From Hymenopellis radicata (Eukaryota > Basidiomycota > Agaricomycetes > Agaricales > Physalacriaceae), in NCBI GenBank assembly GCA_015501595.1, contig JADNRX010000016.1, forward strand, positions 124,001 to 188,000: a stretch of 64,000 bases of DNA. The letters run 5' to 3'. Each line of letters starts with the position of its first letter. The first letter of the stretch is position 1. The notes beneath the pieces were generated by a model. That model searched no databases, had not been told where the DNA came from, and saw only the letters and a list, made by a program, of their open reading frames with translations. Positions 23,234 to 35,783 of the stretch are shown piece after piece. A program made the translations under genes and the position numbers.

Positions 23234-25924
23234 GCGTTTAGTCGGCTGATAACGTGGTAGTCACCGTGTAGGAGATGTCAGTTGAACGACATATCCTGTG
23301 TCTTTGCGAAGACGGGCAGTGAGAACCTTACTGCCGCCCTTGTCAGCCTTGAGTAAGTCTCGAGAAAGCGCCAGTTCCCTTCTCACGCGTCTGTAGGCGG
23401 ATATCTCGATTTGAGGAGCAATACGTGGTCCGTATCTGTGCGCCACGCATGCCACCTCCCAATTAAATAACTCGTACTTTAGGCTATGCAAAGCAACATG
23501 ACCGCCATGGTCTCTTCTCTTAACCAGATACTATCAATACTTCAGACGCGTGGCGGGTCCTCCTTTACACCCTCCAATGTAGCTCCAACAACAACGGAAC
23601 AGAATCCACATCGCGAGCAGGAGCAAACATTTCCTCCTCTTCCCGGCTTCGCGCCTCCAGTAAGCCACCTCGCGATCATGTCGATCCTCCTAACCCCCTT
23701 CCAGCCACGCATTTACGGGTCCTACGGAATCGCACCAAGCACCACGCCATCAGATGACGAGGACGAAATCCCACTCCCCAGCCTTGCGCTTAATGCCCCC
23801 ATCGAAGCCCTGCAAGGACTCGCCAATGCAGCGCTTGCGCGGAATAATCCCACAACCTCCAGGTGACTGATTTTCGCGGCGCGCCAGTCTCGTGCCACTC
23901 ATCCACGGCTCCGTAGAAAATTCACGCAGGCCAAGCCTGCCCCAGCATTCCCCCATGTCGTCGAAAAGGTCACATGGACGTGCATATTGAGTTCTCAGGT
24001 CTAACGTCTTCCTACAGGGCCTTGTTACTGACTCGGAAGCGCGAGAACTCTATCATATGTTTGTCCAACCATCACTTAGTGTGGCTCATTCATAATCATT
24101 TTGATTTTAGTTTTTTCGCAGGTTGCCACCTCTTTATCCCCGTGTTTGATCCAACGTACGATACGTACGAGAGCCTCATGGATCGCACTCCTTGGACGTT
24201 TGATGCTATATTGGCTATCGCGAGTAAGATTCGCAGCGGGAGTGGGCCGATGACCCAAACTTTCCATGCCTGCTTGGCGGAAGCCCAGGGTATTGCACGG
24301 TCTTCACTGTTTGGTCCAGTCGTTCGAAAGGAAGCTGTACAAGGTAGGTCGAAACTATCTTTTGGGAGTGCACAACTAAATGATTCATTCGGCAGGCATG
24401 TTGTTATTGGCTGCTTGGAGCACGAACGCCTGGCTTCCAAGCGGTCATGCAGTTCATATGGCACTGGACCTTGGACTACATCACGCCTTGGAGAAACTTG
24501 CGAATACCAGCAAGACAAGATCAAAGGAGGAAGAGCGTGATTTAGGTATGGTTGTGTCTTTTAAACAACTGTCCATATTGTTGACCGCCCTTCGCAGTGA
24601 TTTCAGCCCGTATCTGGCTCTGTGTGTATTGGTTCAGTCACCAGTCAGTACCAACTTCGCCGTATGCTTGATAACTTCTAATAACGGTCCATAGAATGAA
24701 CTTGAGAACTGGACGACCGGTGGTTTTACGACAGGAGAGCCTCATCCGACATTGTCGTATACTGTTGAGCCATCCGATGGTGTCTCCGACCGACCTTCGA
24801 CTTGTCGCCCAAGTGGAGTTGATTTCTCAGAAGAGTATGTACAAGCTTCCGCCTCTGTCACTCCTACTGACCATGCCATAGCCGAAATCTACGAGACTTT
24901 AGCCCCACTGAAAGGTCGGATCAATGACAATACACTTGCCTTCATCAAGGAAGCGAATGTGGGGCTTGACGAGTGGTTTCAGGACTTTGACGGTCTACAT
25001 CGTAAGCAACGTTTCACTGCTATTAATCATAATATACTGAATTCTCGGCAAAGACCTGATCAAGGACGAGCACTCTCTACTTCGGAACTTCCTGGCTGGC
25101 GAACTGCATTTCACGAAACTGTGGCTTGTTTGTGTTGCGTTGATGGGCGTGAACTGCAGCACCATGTCGTTCCAGCAGCGGGAAGTGGCGTTCCAGGCGA
25201 AGGAGGCGGCGATGAATTTTATACAAATATTCCTGACTCGGGAATGCCGGTAAGCCTTTCCACCACCGTTTCACTTGAGGACTGTTGTTGATAATAGAGA
25301 GTTTAGTGCTGCTCTAAGATACGCCGCGCACGATACCCTGATGATCACGGCCTTTTCTGGCGTCTTCATTCTGAAGATGGTGAACTTGTTCCCAGCGGAA
25401 TTGGACGTGTTTGCGATAACCAGCGAGGTCGTTCAATTGGTCGAACATCTATCGTCGATTGCTGCAGAAAGGTGCGTTGGATCGTCCACGGAAAGGTTCG
25501 TGTTAACAGTGTCGTGACACAGATATGCTCTCCCTTTGCGCATAATGCTTGCGTATCTCCGAAGAAAGGAAAGCGTGAGGGATAGCATCCTGCCGCCCAT
25601 TTTGACGTCGCTTCCCACTTCGTACGAGAAGATCGCGGTCAAGCAGTCGGACCTGAACGTTTTTGTGACGCCGGCCTTTACTATGGAGGAGCTCGGTTTT
25701 CTGCCGCCGAGATCTGGCTCGGTTATTGCACATTCTTCCGTCCCAACGTGGCTTCAAGAAAAGGTGTGTACTTTTAACAACGTTGTTAGACACGAGTGTT
25801 GATCAGAGCGCAGAGCTTGACGGATCTCGGGCTACCGGCGAATGGGCTGGACGGTATCTTCATCGAAGTGCGTGGTGCGGATGGATGGACTGGTGACTTT
25901 TTGGCTACGCCCGATGCATGGTAG
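23050..25924 (+). CDS. Zn2Cys6 fungal-type transcription factor
   Basis: A multi-exon gene from ATG 23050 to TAG 25922-25924. Exon 1 ends with the basic and zinc-cluster start RGKYACTACRRSKSKCDG; the next exon gives CQLNDISCVF and a linker, then a helix (FEEQYV, AMQSNMTAMVSSLNQILS). The fungal-specific middle homology region follows: LVTDSEARELYH, FIPVFDPTYDTYESLM, WTFDAILAIASKI, AWLPSGHAVHMALDLGLHHA, RQESLIRHCRILLSHP. The C-terminus ends with a conserved LTDLGLPANGLDGIFIE. The join between the first two exons leaves the zinc cluster one cysteine short (five of six) and out of phase by one base, so either that intron is mis-placed or the DNA-binding domain is damaged. Target genes are unknown. 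Confidence 0.8.
23193..23234. repeat. (GTT)14 microsatellite in the first intron
   Basis: Fourteen uninterrupted GTT units directly after the splice donor of the zinc-cluster exon. Confidence 0.9.
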
Positions 25925-25974
25925 ACATTTCTACAGCGCGGTATTTACTCGGGTACTTGGCGAAATTTGAGCCA

Positions 25975-26035
25975 TTTGTCAATGGTCTGGACGGCATCTT
26001 CGTCAAAGTGCGTAGTGCGGATGGATGGACGGTCG
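25975..26035. repeat. degenerate copy of the 3' end of the Zn2Cys6 gene
   Basis: The stretch AATGG(T)CTGGACGGCATCTTCGTC...GTGCGGATGGATGGAC repeats the coding end at about 25839-25890 with several substitutions. It is a small local tandem duplication. Confidence 0.75.
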
Positions 26036-26101
26036 TCCTATTGTCTACATACAGCTCTCTAATGGGTAAATAATGACATCGTAGAACGTGCAGAGCGATC
26101 T

Positions 26102-28670
26102 TTAGTCTTCTCTTTTCTTCATCTCGGCCTCGTACTTTTCTGCCTCGGCGGGCTCCATGACGTTGATGCCCATCTCCTCAGCTGCAAGAGACAGTTAGAG
26201 GCTACAAGGCAAGTTATAACGAATCGAACTAACCAGCGATCTGTTTGACGGGGCCCGTAAACCATTTACGTGCACTCAGTAGCCAGAAGCTGACACTGTA
26301 GATCACGACGATCCCAACGGCTACGATGGAGTAGTTGAAAGTTTCCGAATCGACGGGCTGCGCAGGTGAGTGGTTACGCTATATTCTTTAGCGGGAGGGA
26401 GCCGATGCTTACATTAACCTGAGGAAGGATGAACGCGATGGAGATGAACATGATCCACACGACGGCGGTGAGCGCGATAGGATATGAAAATTTGCCAAGG
26501 TGGAATGGGCCACGGACAAACTGGTCTCGGTTTAGCACGCGGAGGCCGATGGGGATGGCTGTAGACACCGGGATGTTATTTCCCAGAACAGTTTGCAGTG
26601 AAACGTGGCATACCGTAGGAAATATATAAACCGATAGTGGCGATGGATGTTGCGGCGGAGAACGCGACGGTGCTGCCTAAACTGGGAAGTCCGAGGATGA
26701 AGCTTAAGGTGCATGCAAGCCAGACTGACGAGGCATGTTAGTGTCAGTGTATCGCACCGAGTAATACCAGTAGAGAGAACTGACCGGTTCGAATGGGAGA
26801 CTTCCACTTGGTATTGACGTATGCGAAGAACTTGGATCCGGGAATACCGCCATCGCGCGCAAAGGCGTACATCATACGGGAGTTTGAGGTGATGGAGAAT
26901 GTGCTACTCGGGACGTCAGCCGGCTCTTCTCGGGAAGAATTACCCAAAACACTCTTACCCGCAGAAGAACATACATCCAATGACGATGACCTAGAGACGT
27001 TTCAGCTCTTGGTGAGCTACACGAAGAAAGTGTTGCTCACCATAAGAACAATTGCGCCATTCTCTCCAACGGTGTCGAGGAAGATCTGAGCGACGGGTTG
27101 ACCTGTCGCAGAGGCGACAGTCCCATCGAGGTCTTGAATCGAGAAGAGAAGTCCAAGGAGAAGATACCAGCCGAGAATGGCGGAAACACCGATGGCCATG
27201 ACGATACCAATGCTCCCCGACATGGCGGCGTTACGCGTTTCTTCGGTCATCTGTAAGGAGCTAAGTGAAGGGAGCCTAGCATAGCCGGAATGATGAGCTC
27301 ACATGTGCACTAGCATCGAATCCTGAAGGATGGTTAGTACACAAGCGTGAAATGAGTGGAGCGCACTAACCTGTTAATGTGTACTATCAAAAAAAAAGTT
27401 AGCTAGGGTAGCTCGGAACAAAAGATTGTGCCCCACCTGCGCCATAAGAATCTAGGGAAAGTAGGTGAGAAGCAGAACATGATGGTGCAAAGGAAATCTT
27501 ACACCAATAACAACTACATAGGCGTGACTAGCTCGATCTCCCCATCCGCCAGTTCCATCAACAAAGTGCGTGAAAACGAAGCTTGCTGACTGATGCGTCG
27601 GGCCTTGACCAGAATAGTGATAACCACAGAAATCGTTCCCAGGGCATGCCACCACACAGAGATATTATTGAGGATGTAAAGGAGGTGGACTCCGAAGGTA
27701 TTGATCAGACCTTGCGTAACGAGCACCGCAGCATAAACTCCGATCTGAGTCTTCTCGTTCGGAACGAAGCCCGTCTTGAACGTGCACACCGTGGATAAGA
27801 AACTCGCACAGCCGAAGCTAAGAAGGGATGAGTGAGAGCGAGGTACGGCATAACGACACACACCTGATACCAGTCGTGACAGCAACTTGTCCCAAAAGGT
27901 TGAACCATCCTGGATAGCGGTAAGGGCGGGAATAGAGAGATTACAAGAGACCCGCGCGCACCGGTTATCCAAGAGGCAAGAGCCGCTCTTTCAGGTCTTG
28001 ATAACATTGCTGCCCAAAAATATGGGCCTCCAGATGTGGGATGCGCACTACGCCAAACGATTGAATGGGAGACGGGTTGAAGGAGATTGATTATATGCAC
28101 CTGCAAACCTCTACAACGCGTCAGAACGTGCATTTTAATGCAAACGACGTCATAAACGAAGCGTACCTGCCATAGCCATTCCCACGAGCATGGTGAAAAC
28201 CGCTGTGAACCCTGTAAGTCCTCCACTCTTATTTGCAAGGTTTGGCAATCGTACACACGACTGCCCAGCCCCACACCATAACAGCCGGTCCTCCGGTGTT
28301 CTATAGAACTATCAGAGTAAGCGCGCAAATGCAAGGGAAATAGACGCACCAGACCGAACAGAAAAAGCGATGGTATACCAGTCATTACCGAAATGATCGA
28401 GAAGGACACCTGTAGATGATCAGAAACGGTGTTCTGATTAACGGAAGAAAAGCGTACGCACTCCAAAATTCTGTTACAAGGTACAATCAGCATTTGCGAG
28501 TTGACAGCACATAAAAACACACCTGCATCAAGCCCAACTCGCGCCTTGAACATCGTGTGAGCCATCTCCCGACGTGTGAAAGACGTATTGACGTACTTGA
28601 GCTCCTGCTTGTAGCCCATACGTGCCAGCTCAACCTCATCGTGAACCGCAGTGCTATCATGGTCGGCCAT
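26102..28670 (-). CDS. APC-family permease (GABA/choline type), microexon-rich
   Basis: Start ATG at 28670 (MADHDSTAVHDEVELARMGY), stop at 26102-26104 (…EMKKRED). Spliced exons give the full amino-acid/choline permease pattern: NFGVSFSIISVMTG, TGGPAVMVWGWAVV, AEVCSAHPTSGGPYFWAAML, WITGWFNLLGQVAVTTGISF, ILMAQYTLTGFDASAHMTEE, GWYLLLGLLFSIQDL, SNSRMMYAFARDGGIPGS, GPFHLGKFSYPIALTAV. Twelve transmembrane helices are expected. Several exons are tiny: 28462..28470 (9 nt), 28101..28110 (10 nt) and 13, 15 and 20 nt exons near 27300-27460. One frame break of one base occurs at the GGG run 27600-27602 (coding for KAP). The gene is otherwise open. Substrate unknown; relatives import GABA, choline or amino acids. 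Confidence 0.82.
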
Positions 28671-30301
28671 GATGGAAGTAGCGAACAGAGACGCAGCAGC
28701 GGGTTTTAAGAAAGATCTCCTGTGGCACCGCGATAAGAGCACCACATGTCCTGATTAGCCAAACGGTGATATCCGCACGAAGCATTTGCTTCCAATGGTA
28801 TCCGCGCCCGACATGCCGGCATCAAACTGTCCAGTTTGCGAATCGGAGTCAGAAGATGGAGCTGCCAGTGGGGCTCGATTCAAGCATAGATAAAGCTACC
28901 AAGACGAGGCCATGAGCAGGCGTGGGATACCCGGAAGCGACGAGCTCTCTTGAAATACATTTTTCGACGCGGTCTGTTTTTTTACCTGTAAAGATAAGAA
29001 TACTTATGCGGAGCCCCATCATCGAGGCCAGCCCCAGGAAATCGCGGAGGTAGTCAACAGGCTGGGTGCAATGCGCTTATCGTTGGCTTATCGTTCAAGT
29101 CTTTGTCGCGCGTCGTGTCCACAATGACCCGACAGAGGAAAAGGAGCATCCTTGGCGTGTGCCAAACTCGGACATAGCGGCCGCCGATCGGAGTCATCAG
29201 TTTGGCCAGTCACGTTGATGTTGAGGTTGGACTTGGACCACCAACAATGTTGCCAACAAGCTCAATCGCGTCCCGCTCTCAGTACTCAGTACTCACTGGA
29301 ATCATCGGACGCCAAGCATTAGCCCAGAGGACCAATTCTGGCCGAACTGGCTGTCAAGGGATGATCGCTGTTGGGCGCCTTTCCTTAGTTTCTTATAAGT
29401 ACCCTTACCAGAGTATCGCACCTCATGGTATACCTCGAGGCTGATTGGTTCAAACGCCAGCCAGACCGTCATCAGGCTCTTCTACGGTGTGGTGGAATCG
29501 TCGGATGTTCACTCATCTCATTGCATGTTCATCAAAATGTCGTCTTATGATGCCGTACTCATTGTAACGAAAATAGTGGCAGGGGATACTTCACACAAAA
29601 GGACATTGCCTGTCTCTGCTCTATATCTCAATTCCCTGATAAACATTGCAGCCTCGATTCAAATTCAAGTCAACAGTCATCCTTTGGCTTTTATTTCTTC
29701 TCATCAACTTCATTTGTGGACGTTACGCTGATGATGACATAGGAATCGTCTCTGCTCGAGGTGTGCCCGAAAATCATCAATAGATGTAGGTTTGAGGTAC
29801 GAATAGTACTGGAATTCCGTGGCCATCGGTCCTCATTTCTATGTGGCAGACAATACAATCACTCCAACAAGCGCAACTAATCTTACCACTTGTTACCAGT
29901 GGCCATGATTTTCGTGAGATGGCCGGTGAGGCGTTACGCTTGGTCTGCCCCTGGATCCTTAGTACTAAATCCGAAAGCTTTCATATCCATCTTCCTTTCA
30001 GTGTCGCGACGCGAAGGCCGTGTGAATTTGTCAGTTCGACAATATAGGGCCTAGAAGCGACATCTTCCCACTCATTCTTGATGAAAACGAACCGTCTATT
30101 TGAAGATCAAAGTAGAGGACACTCGCACGCCCACTGCATCCGAACCTTTGTACCTCGCTATAAATACCCACAGTTCTAGCGCTTGCGCTATTTCGAGGCC
30201 ATTTCTATTTGTGGTTTTACCTGCGGATTACCGAATCTACTAAATGCTTCGTGTCCTTCTGTGGACCTTTCCTACGAGCTCCCGTTGCAGCGTCTTACCA
30301 T
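28671..30301. other. no gene recognised
   Basis: Long divergent intergenic region between the permease and the zinc-finger gene. Only short ORFs without family motifs. Confidence 0.5.
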
Positions 30302-31809
30302 ATGCTAGGCAACTACACCAACCTCTGTCGCTGGTCAGACTGTACGCTGTTGTTTCCCAACGCGGAACAGCTGTACGACCATCTTTGCGAAGACCACGTA
30401 GGTCGGAAGATTACGAGCAACCTCTGTCTCGCCTGCAAGTGGAAGGACTGCGGTTCCTCGTACTCAAAGCGAGATCACATCACCAGCCATCTGCGGGGTA
30501 CGTTTATTGCTGTTGTGGACTATTACAATCTCCTATTCTTCGAAAACGCAGTCCATACTCAACAGAAACCATACTGCTGTCCGGTGAGTAATAGCTTGCC
30601 GCCCCACAGACTTAAACTCAATATCTTTCTTGTAGTTGTGCCGGAAGTCTTTCAAGCGCATCCAGGACTTGAGGAAACATGAAAAGATCCACACCGAAGA
30701 ACACCGCGTCCAGCATACGCGCTCTAAAGCTCCTACGCTCACCGACTTCGCCTATATCCATCGGGTTTGGAACGGAGACGACCATGCGGGCGCGTCGGAA
30801 GTCATAATTCCCCGCCTGCGTTCGCGTGCGTCGTCCTCATCTTCGGATGGTGAGTCGAGGCATACTTGTGCACTCTCGAAATAACATATCTTCACTACTT
30901 TTAGTACGTCACTCCCATCCCTCGCCGTCTACCCCTCCGGTTGTTCTTCATCACGTCACATTCGACCCCTTCCTGGGCTCGGCACCGAGGGAAGGGAGGC
31001 TTCCTCCAGGGCAGGTCGTCGCAGTAACCCACGATGTCCCGCGCCCCACTTCCCCCTCGCCATCCCACAATGATTATAACGTTCTGGACTTCTTGATAGA
31101 CATCAAAAGCATCAACTCAAACCCTTCTACGATTGCCGGATGGCCAAGCGCCTTAATAGTCTCGTCTATCTCCATCAGAAGACATCCGGCAGCTTCAGTT
31201 TTAGTTCTCTGTTGTTTGCACCGCACATAGAGACCATGGAGGACCTTTCGAGCTTGACCGAGTTTCTCGTAAAGCTCGGCAAAGATATCGATATCAAGGA
31301 ATCTGGTTCTTCCACAACGGAACTCCCTCATGACTTGGACCCATGCCGCAAGTTCGATTTCGGCGGTACCGCTGGTACTTCCGCTTCATTTTTCTTGCAT
31401 CCTAAATCCGTACCGAGGCAAGGCGCATATCGTAACGCGTCCGTATCACAAGTCTGACACTTCCAGTAGAGTATCGGGCGTTGATTTGCACGAATCCCTA
31501 CATCAATCTCCACGCGCAGCCCCGCTCAAAAGCCCACATTCGCTGCCTCCGCTCTCGGCTCTGAACCTTTCTCTTCTTCTCAAGGACGGTGACGCGCAAT
31601 ACAAACTACCTCCATTGACCGGCAACTCGTCTGACGAGAACATGAAGAAACTCCCTGGGATCCATGAGGTTACGTCGCGTATCAGAAATGAAGAGACACG
31701 GCGATCTCACGCAAGGATTATCAGTGCCATATTGACGGTTCTAAACGACGAGGTCATGCGACGGCACGGGAGGACACCATCGAAACCAAGCAGTCGCGGG
31801 TACATGTGA
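30302..31809 (+). CDS. PacC/Rim101-like C2H2 zinc-finger regulator (apparent frameshifts)
   Basis: Exons 30302..30497, 30552..30583, 30636..30849 and 30905 onward. Three C2H2 fingers stand at the start: CRWSDC...[26 protein letters not shown] with HTQQKP, and [22 protein letters not shown]. The order and the KRDHITSHL and SFKR.QDL cores are those of PacC/Rim101, the ambient-pH regulator activated by proteolysis. Downstream pieces (DFLIDIK, then [24 protein letters not shown], and the tail [10 protein letters not shown]) fit the same family but need a frame change of one base near the CCC run 31122-31124 and another near 31420-31450. ATG 30302 is the first in-frame start. Intact with sequence errors, or decaying, cannot be told here. 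Confidence 0.72.
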
Positions 31810-32535
31810 AAGGCGTGCCATGTAGCACTCTCAATTCACTGTATCTTCCTTTCATTATACCCCCATTCGAAAAACCTTTTACACCTTCTAAGCTCCAATA
31901 GCTCGTCTGCCCAGGTCTGGCCCAGGTGCTGCTGTTCCACTGACCAGGTACCTCGCGCTTTGAGGATGGCGTTGCTAGGAACGGCTTGATGTATTCACAG
32001 TGATTCTCACCCATCGCACCTCATGACCTGTGTAAGTGCCTACTACAGTCTAACAATTGTAGTATTTACACTCACGATTCGCACCTCGTAGTATTTATCC
32101 CTTTTTCAAGGGTCTCAGGACACACGCTGAGATGTGGCGACCGTTTTTGGACGAGGGCTAGAATAGGTTACCTGAGGTCGTTTATTTTAGGAAGACTGTG
32201 GCGTTAACGAGGCTTTCCTTCCTCCTCGGAATGGCCAGACATCATTTGGACAAACGCTGCGTTCATGTGTTCAGTGACGAGCTGTGACCGAAAAGAGCGT
32301 TATGCCCCTGCATTACAACGCGCAGTTTTACGTGGTCGCAGTTGCGTGATACGCGCCGTACGCGCCATGGCGCGCGCTGCGACATGATGATTACTGACTA
32401 TGTTTTCGATCGGCGGCCTCGTAACCGGATGCATAAAACTCAAAGCGAAATTCGAACCCGTCTGTCCATAGCAGTCACTATGCGTACTAAACCAGGTAAG
32501 GATCAATATGCATATGCGAGTATCGTTCTCAACAC
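31810..32535. other. no gene recognised
   Basis: Intergenic; nothing supported. Confidence 0.5.
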
Positions 32536-33832
32536 ATGCCGATAGGACGGTTGGAGCAATTTCACTTCACTAAAGTCGCCGTACACATCGACTCGTGCGT
32601 CGTCTCCGGCGCAGAGTACCGAAACTCGAATGAGGATGTAGTCCTAACGAGGGACATCCTGTATCCTGCTCTCCGCCAAGTCATCCAAACCCATGCCGCC
32701 CTGGGGGTTCGCGTCGTATTCAAGCCCCAGTCGGTCGACGATTGCTCGTTCGTCAAGTTGGACAAGGTCGATCTGGACAAGCACGTCCAATTCATTTCTG
32801 GGGGAGACCTCGAGCACATCATGCAGACACAGCTTAGCACGGAATTCGACACGGCGGCGAAAGGTCCCCTATGGCGCGTCCTTGTCTTAGACGCGCATAT
32901 CGTGCTGTTCAGTTTCCATCACGGCATCGGAGATGGACTGAGCGGGCTAGGGTTCCACACAGCTCTTCTGCGCGCGCTTTCGTCGCCTTCATCCGAATCT
33001 GACGCGCCGGAGAGCGTGGTGGCCGTTCCAGATTTGGAGCTTACACCGCCAATCGAATCCGCGTCAACGTCTCCCCACCACTCTCTAAAGTAATTCACGC
33101 AGTCCTCAACCTGTTCATACCCACTTCATGGACTCCAACCGGGTCTGCGTGGACAGGAGCACCCATCGGCAGATCACCTACCTCCGCTGTCAACTCAAAA
33201 ATTCTCCAGTTCTCAGCCACTGAACTCGCTCGCTTCCATTCTGCATGTCGGTCGAATAATGCGACAATTACGTCGGCGCTGTACGTCCTTGCTGTCGCCG
33301 CCATTTCCGAAGTGATAGGCGAGACACAATATCGCACCCTCAGCGGCGCTGTCCCCATCTCGTTGCGTGGTCTGTCTGGTACACCATCTGAAGCGTTCTC
33401 CTGTGAGGCCTCAGTATACAACGCTTTCCCGCACATTGACAATGCGTTCTCCTGGGAGATGGCGAGGGAGGTAGCACTAGACCTCCAGCGACAAAAGACG
33501 TCTAGCAAAGGCGATATCGGGTTGATCAGATATTTATTTGGGAATTATGGGAGCTACTTCCGGGACATTTCGGTCAGAAGAGACCATATACGTTTGCCCT
33601 CTCGAATCTTGGCGTCTTTGATGGAGGAGACACTACACGTGCCTGGAGGGTAAACGGCATGTGGTTCGGCCAAAGCGACGCCTATGTTGGGGCAGCAATC
33701 AAGCTGAATGTTGTTGGACTGTTGAACGGCGGACTTACCGTGTGCTTGACCAGCGGTTTAAGCGCAGTAGGGGATGCGATGTTCGATGACATTGCGAATC
33801 GGATTGGCGAGTTATTCCGCGCACTAGTTTAA
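32536..33832 (+). CDS. AATase/condensation-fold acyltransferase (two apparent frameshifts)
   Basis: A single long gene of about 430 residues starting MPIGRLEQFHFTKVAVHI. The catalytic motif HHGIGDG (HHxxxDG, residues 128-134) is that of the alcohol O-acetyltransferase/condensation superfamily, which transfers acyl groups from CoA or carrier thioesters to alcohols or amines. Later segments (ATITSALYVLAVAAI, GAVPISLRGL, FALSNLGVFDGGD, GLLNGGLTVCLTSG) give the second half of the fold and the family C-terminus, stop at 33830. The frame is lost by one base at the CCCC run 33073-33076 and again near the GG/GGG runs 33562-33573. One extra C or G in each would give one continuous ORF with no intron. 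Its proximity to the terpene synthase is suggestive but does not show a cluster. Confidence 0.72.
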
Positions 33833-34621
33833 TCGTGCACACTGTATATTCGTACAGTGCTCGCTTGTGGACTGCTTGATGATTTGTTTCAGCCTGTTCA
33901 TTTTGAACGTCCTAATGAAGATAGACGGCATGAATGCGTCTGCACCAAAATGCTCCCTCGTCGTTCCAAATGCATGATACGTCTGCAGGCTTGCCGAGAT
34001 GGCATCTATAGTCAAGAAAGTCACTGATATAGCAGAAGTCAGAGAGAGAGAGTGTGTGTGTGAGAAGCTTGTTGGCTGAGTATGCTCCTTTGACGTCAGA
34101 CGTCTCTACTGTAACTTACTGTTTCGTGAATCGTGCTGGCAGTCATTGCGAAACGCGGCAGCTACTCAGTAGAAGCTGCGCGTGGAAAGACAAGTCCGAA
34201 GCGCTTAGTACTGTAAAGGCGCGAATTCTGAATCGGTTCTTTTCTTCCGAAAGTCATTTCGCTTCGCGCATCGCTCGCATCGTTTCGCTGTGGTTGTGCG
34301 GAAAGATGAGTTACTTCAACTTAGGCTCCTCGCATGATTTCGGCGAAGGTCAGCAGACCCTCGCATGTCGCCTTTCTTTTTCTATGGCTTGCAAGTTGCT
34401 ATCGCTATACTTACGCAAGGAAACCTGTCTGCTTTGTTGCTTCTGTCATCCTGGCTCCTTTGGACCGCGAGCTCACAGTTGGAACAGGATCGGCGTCATG
34501 CCGTACTCTCTGTCAAACTGTCTAGCGCGATTTACACTAGGCCATTAGAGGTCTTATTAACTATCATCGTTTTATCCAGGACTCATAAATAAGGACTGGC
34601 TTTCGATATACTTTCAATACA
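33833..34621. other. intergenic, upstream of the terpene synthase
   Basis: A GAGAGAGAGTGTGTGTGTGAG dinucleotide tract lies at about 34041-34062. Otherwise nothing recognised. Confidence 0.5.
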
Positions 34622-35302
34622 ATGGCAGACATCTACCACTTGCCCGACGTACTGAAGGCATGGCCTTGGCCGCGCTCTATCAATCCCAACTACGAGGTCT
34701 GCCACGCCGAATCTTTGGGGTGGTGCCAGACGTTCAGTGAGGCTCTCAGTCCGGCGGACCTACTGGCCTTGAAACGTAGTGACTTCAGTAAGCTTAAACT
34801 CCATGTCATTCATAAGCAGCCCTCTCATTATTTCTTTAGGCCGTCTGGCATCATTGACATATCCTCTGCTCAACGAAGGTAGCGCTCCTCGACAGTTCCA
34901 CAATTATATGACAACAAATGAATACTGATGCCGCCTTGCCTGCCGCCTTATAGCTACAGTTTTTGTCATCGAAGAGTATTCCGATACCGCCAGCAAAGAC
35001 GTAGTTCGTCACCGAATGGACTCAATCAAGGACGCACTCAGAAACCCTTTACAACCTCGGCCGGCAGGGGAATGGGTTGGTGGGGAGTTCGTTCGCCAGT
35101 AGGATTCTCAACTGTTCTCTGTTTCATCTAACCACCCTCTTCCCAGGTTCTGGGAAGATGCTATCAAAATTGTCACTCCTTCTGTGCAAGCGCGCTTTCT
35201 GGCGGTCTATGAAGCGTACCTAGATGCAGTTGTCGAAGAAGCGTCTGACCGACATACCAATCGTATTCGTGACGTCAAGAGCTACTTTGACATAACGACG
35301 AG

Positions 35303-35307
35303 ATACC
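35303..35307. repeat. ATACC target-site duplication, left
   Basis: 5-bp duplication directly before the left LTR; second copy at 40770..40774. Confidence 0.9.
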
Positions 35308-35524
35308 TGTAACGGGGTATTTCCCGATATGGACATTATGCGCACGGACCTTATGTTGATCGCGTGTCCGTGATCTTTCCTTAGACTCACACTACGACTA
35401 TTGGCTTTGTTTTCTTCCCGTTCTTACACTTACGGGTCCCCGAGGTCCCATTTGGACTCAATTATATTGCTTTATCGTGTTCACGCGGACCTTCCGGACT
35501 TCGACAGTGTACCTACGGGTTACA
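35308..35524 (+). repeat. left LTR (217 bp)
   Basis: Begins TGTAAC and ends GTTACA, a perfect short inverted terminus; identical to the right LTR except at position 35428. Confidence 0.93.
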
Positions 35525-35783
35525 CTTTTTTGAACACGCAACACGTTGCGTCCAACAGGGAGCGCACAAGGCTTCGACAACAGGTCGAAGCTTCCGGATT
35601 TGAGGCGCAAGGTCTCTCATACTCTTACGGTGTGTTAGACACCTCTTCTTAATAGCTGAATTTTTTTTTAGCCTCGCGGTCGTCGGCGAATCAGTCGCCG
35701 TCGCCCGTCATACACGTTGGTTCTCACAGGACGCCAGCGCTCCCCCATTTCCCCTGCTCTCGTCCACGCTCTAGGCTACGACG

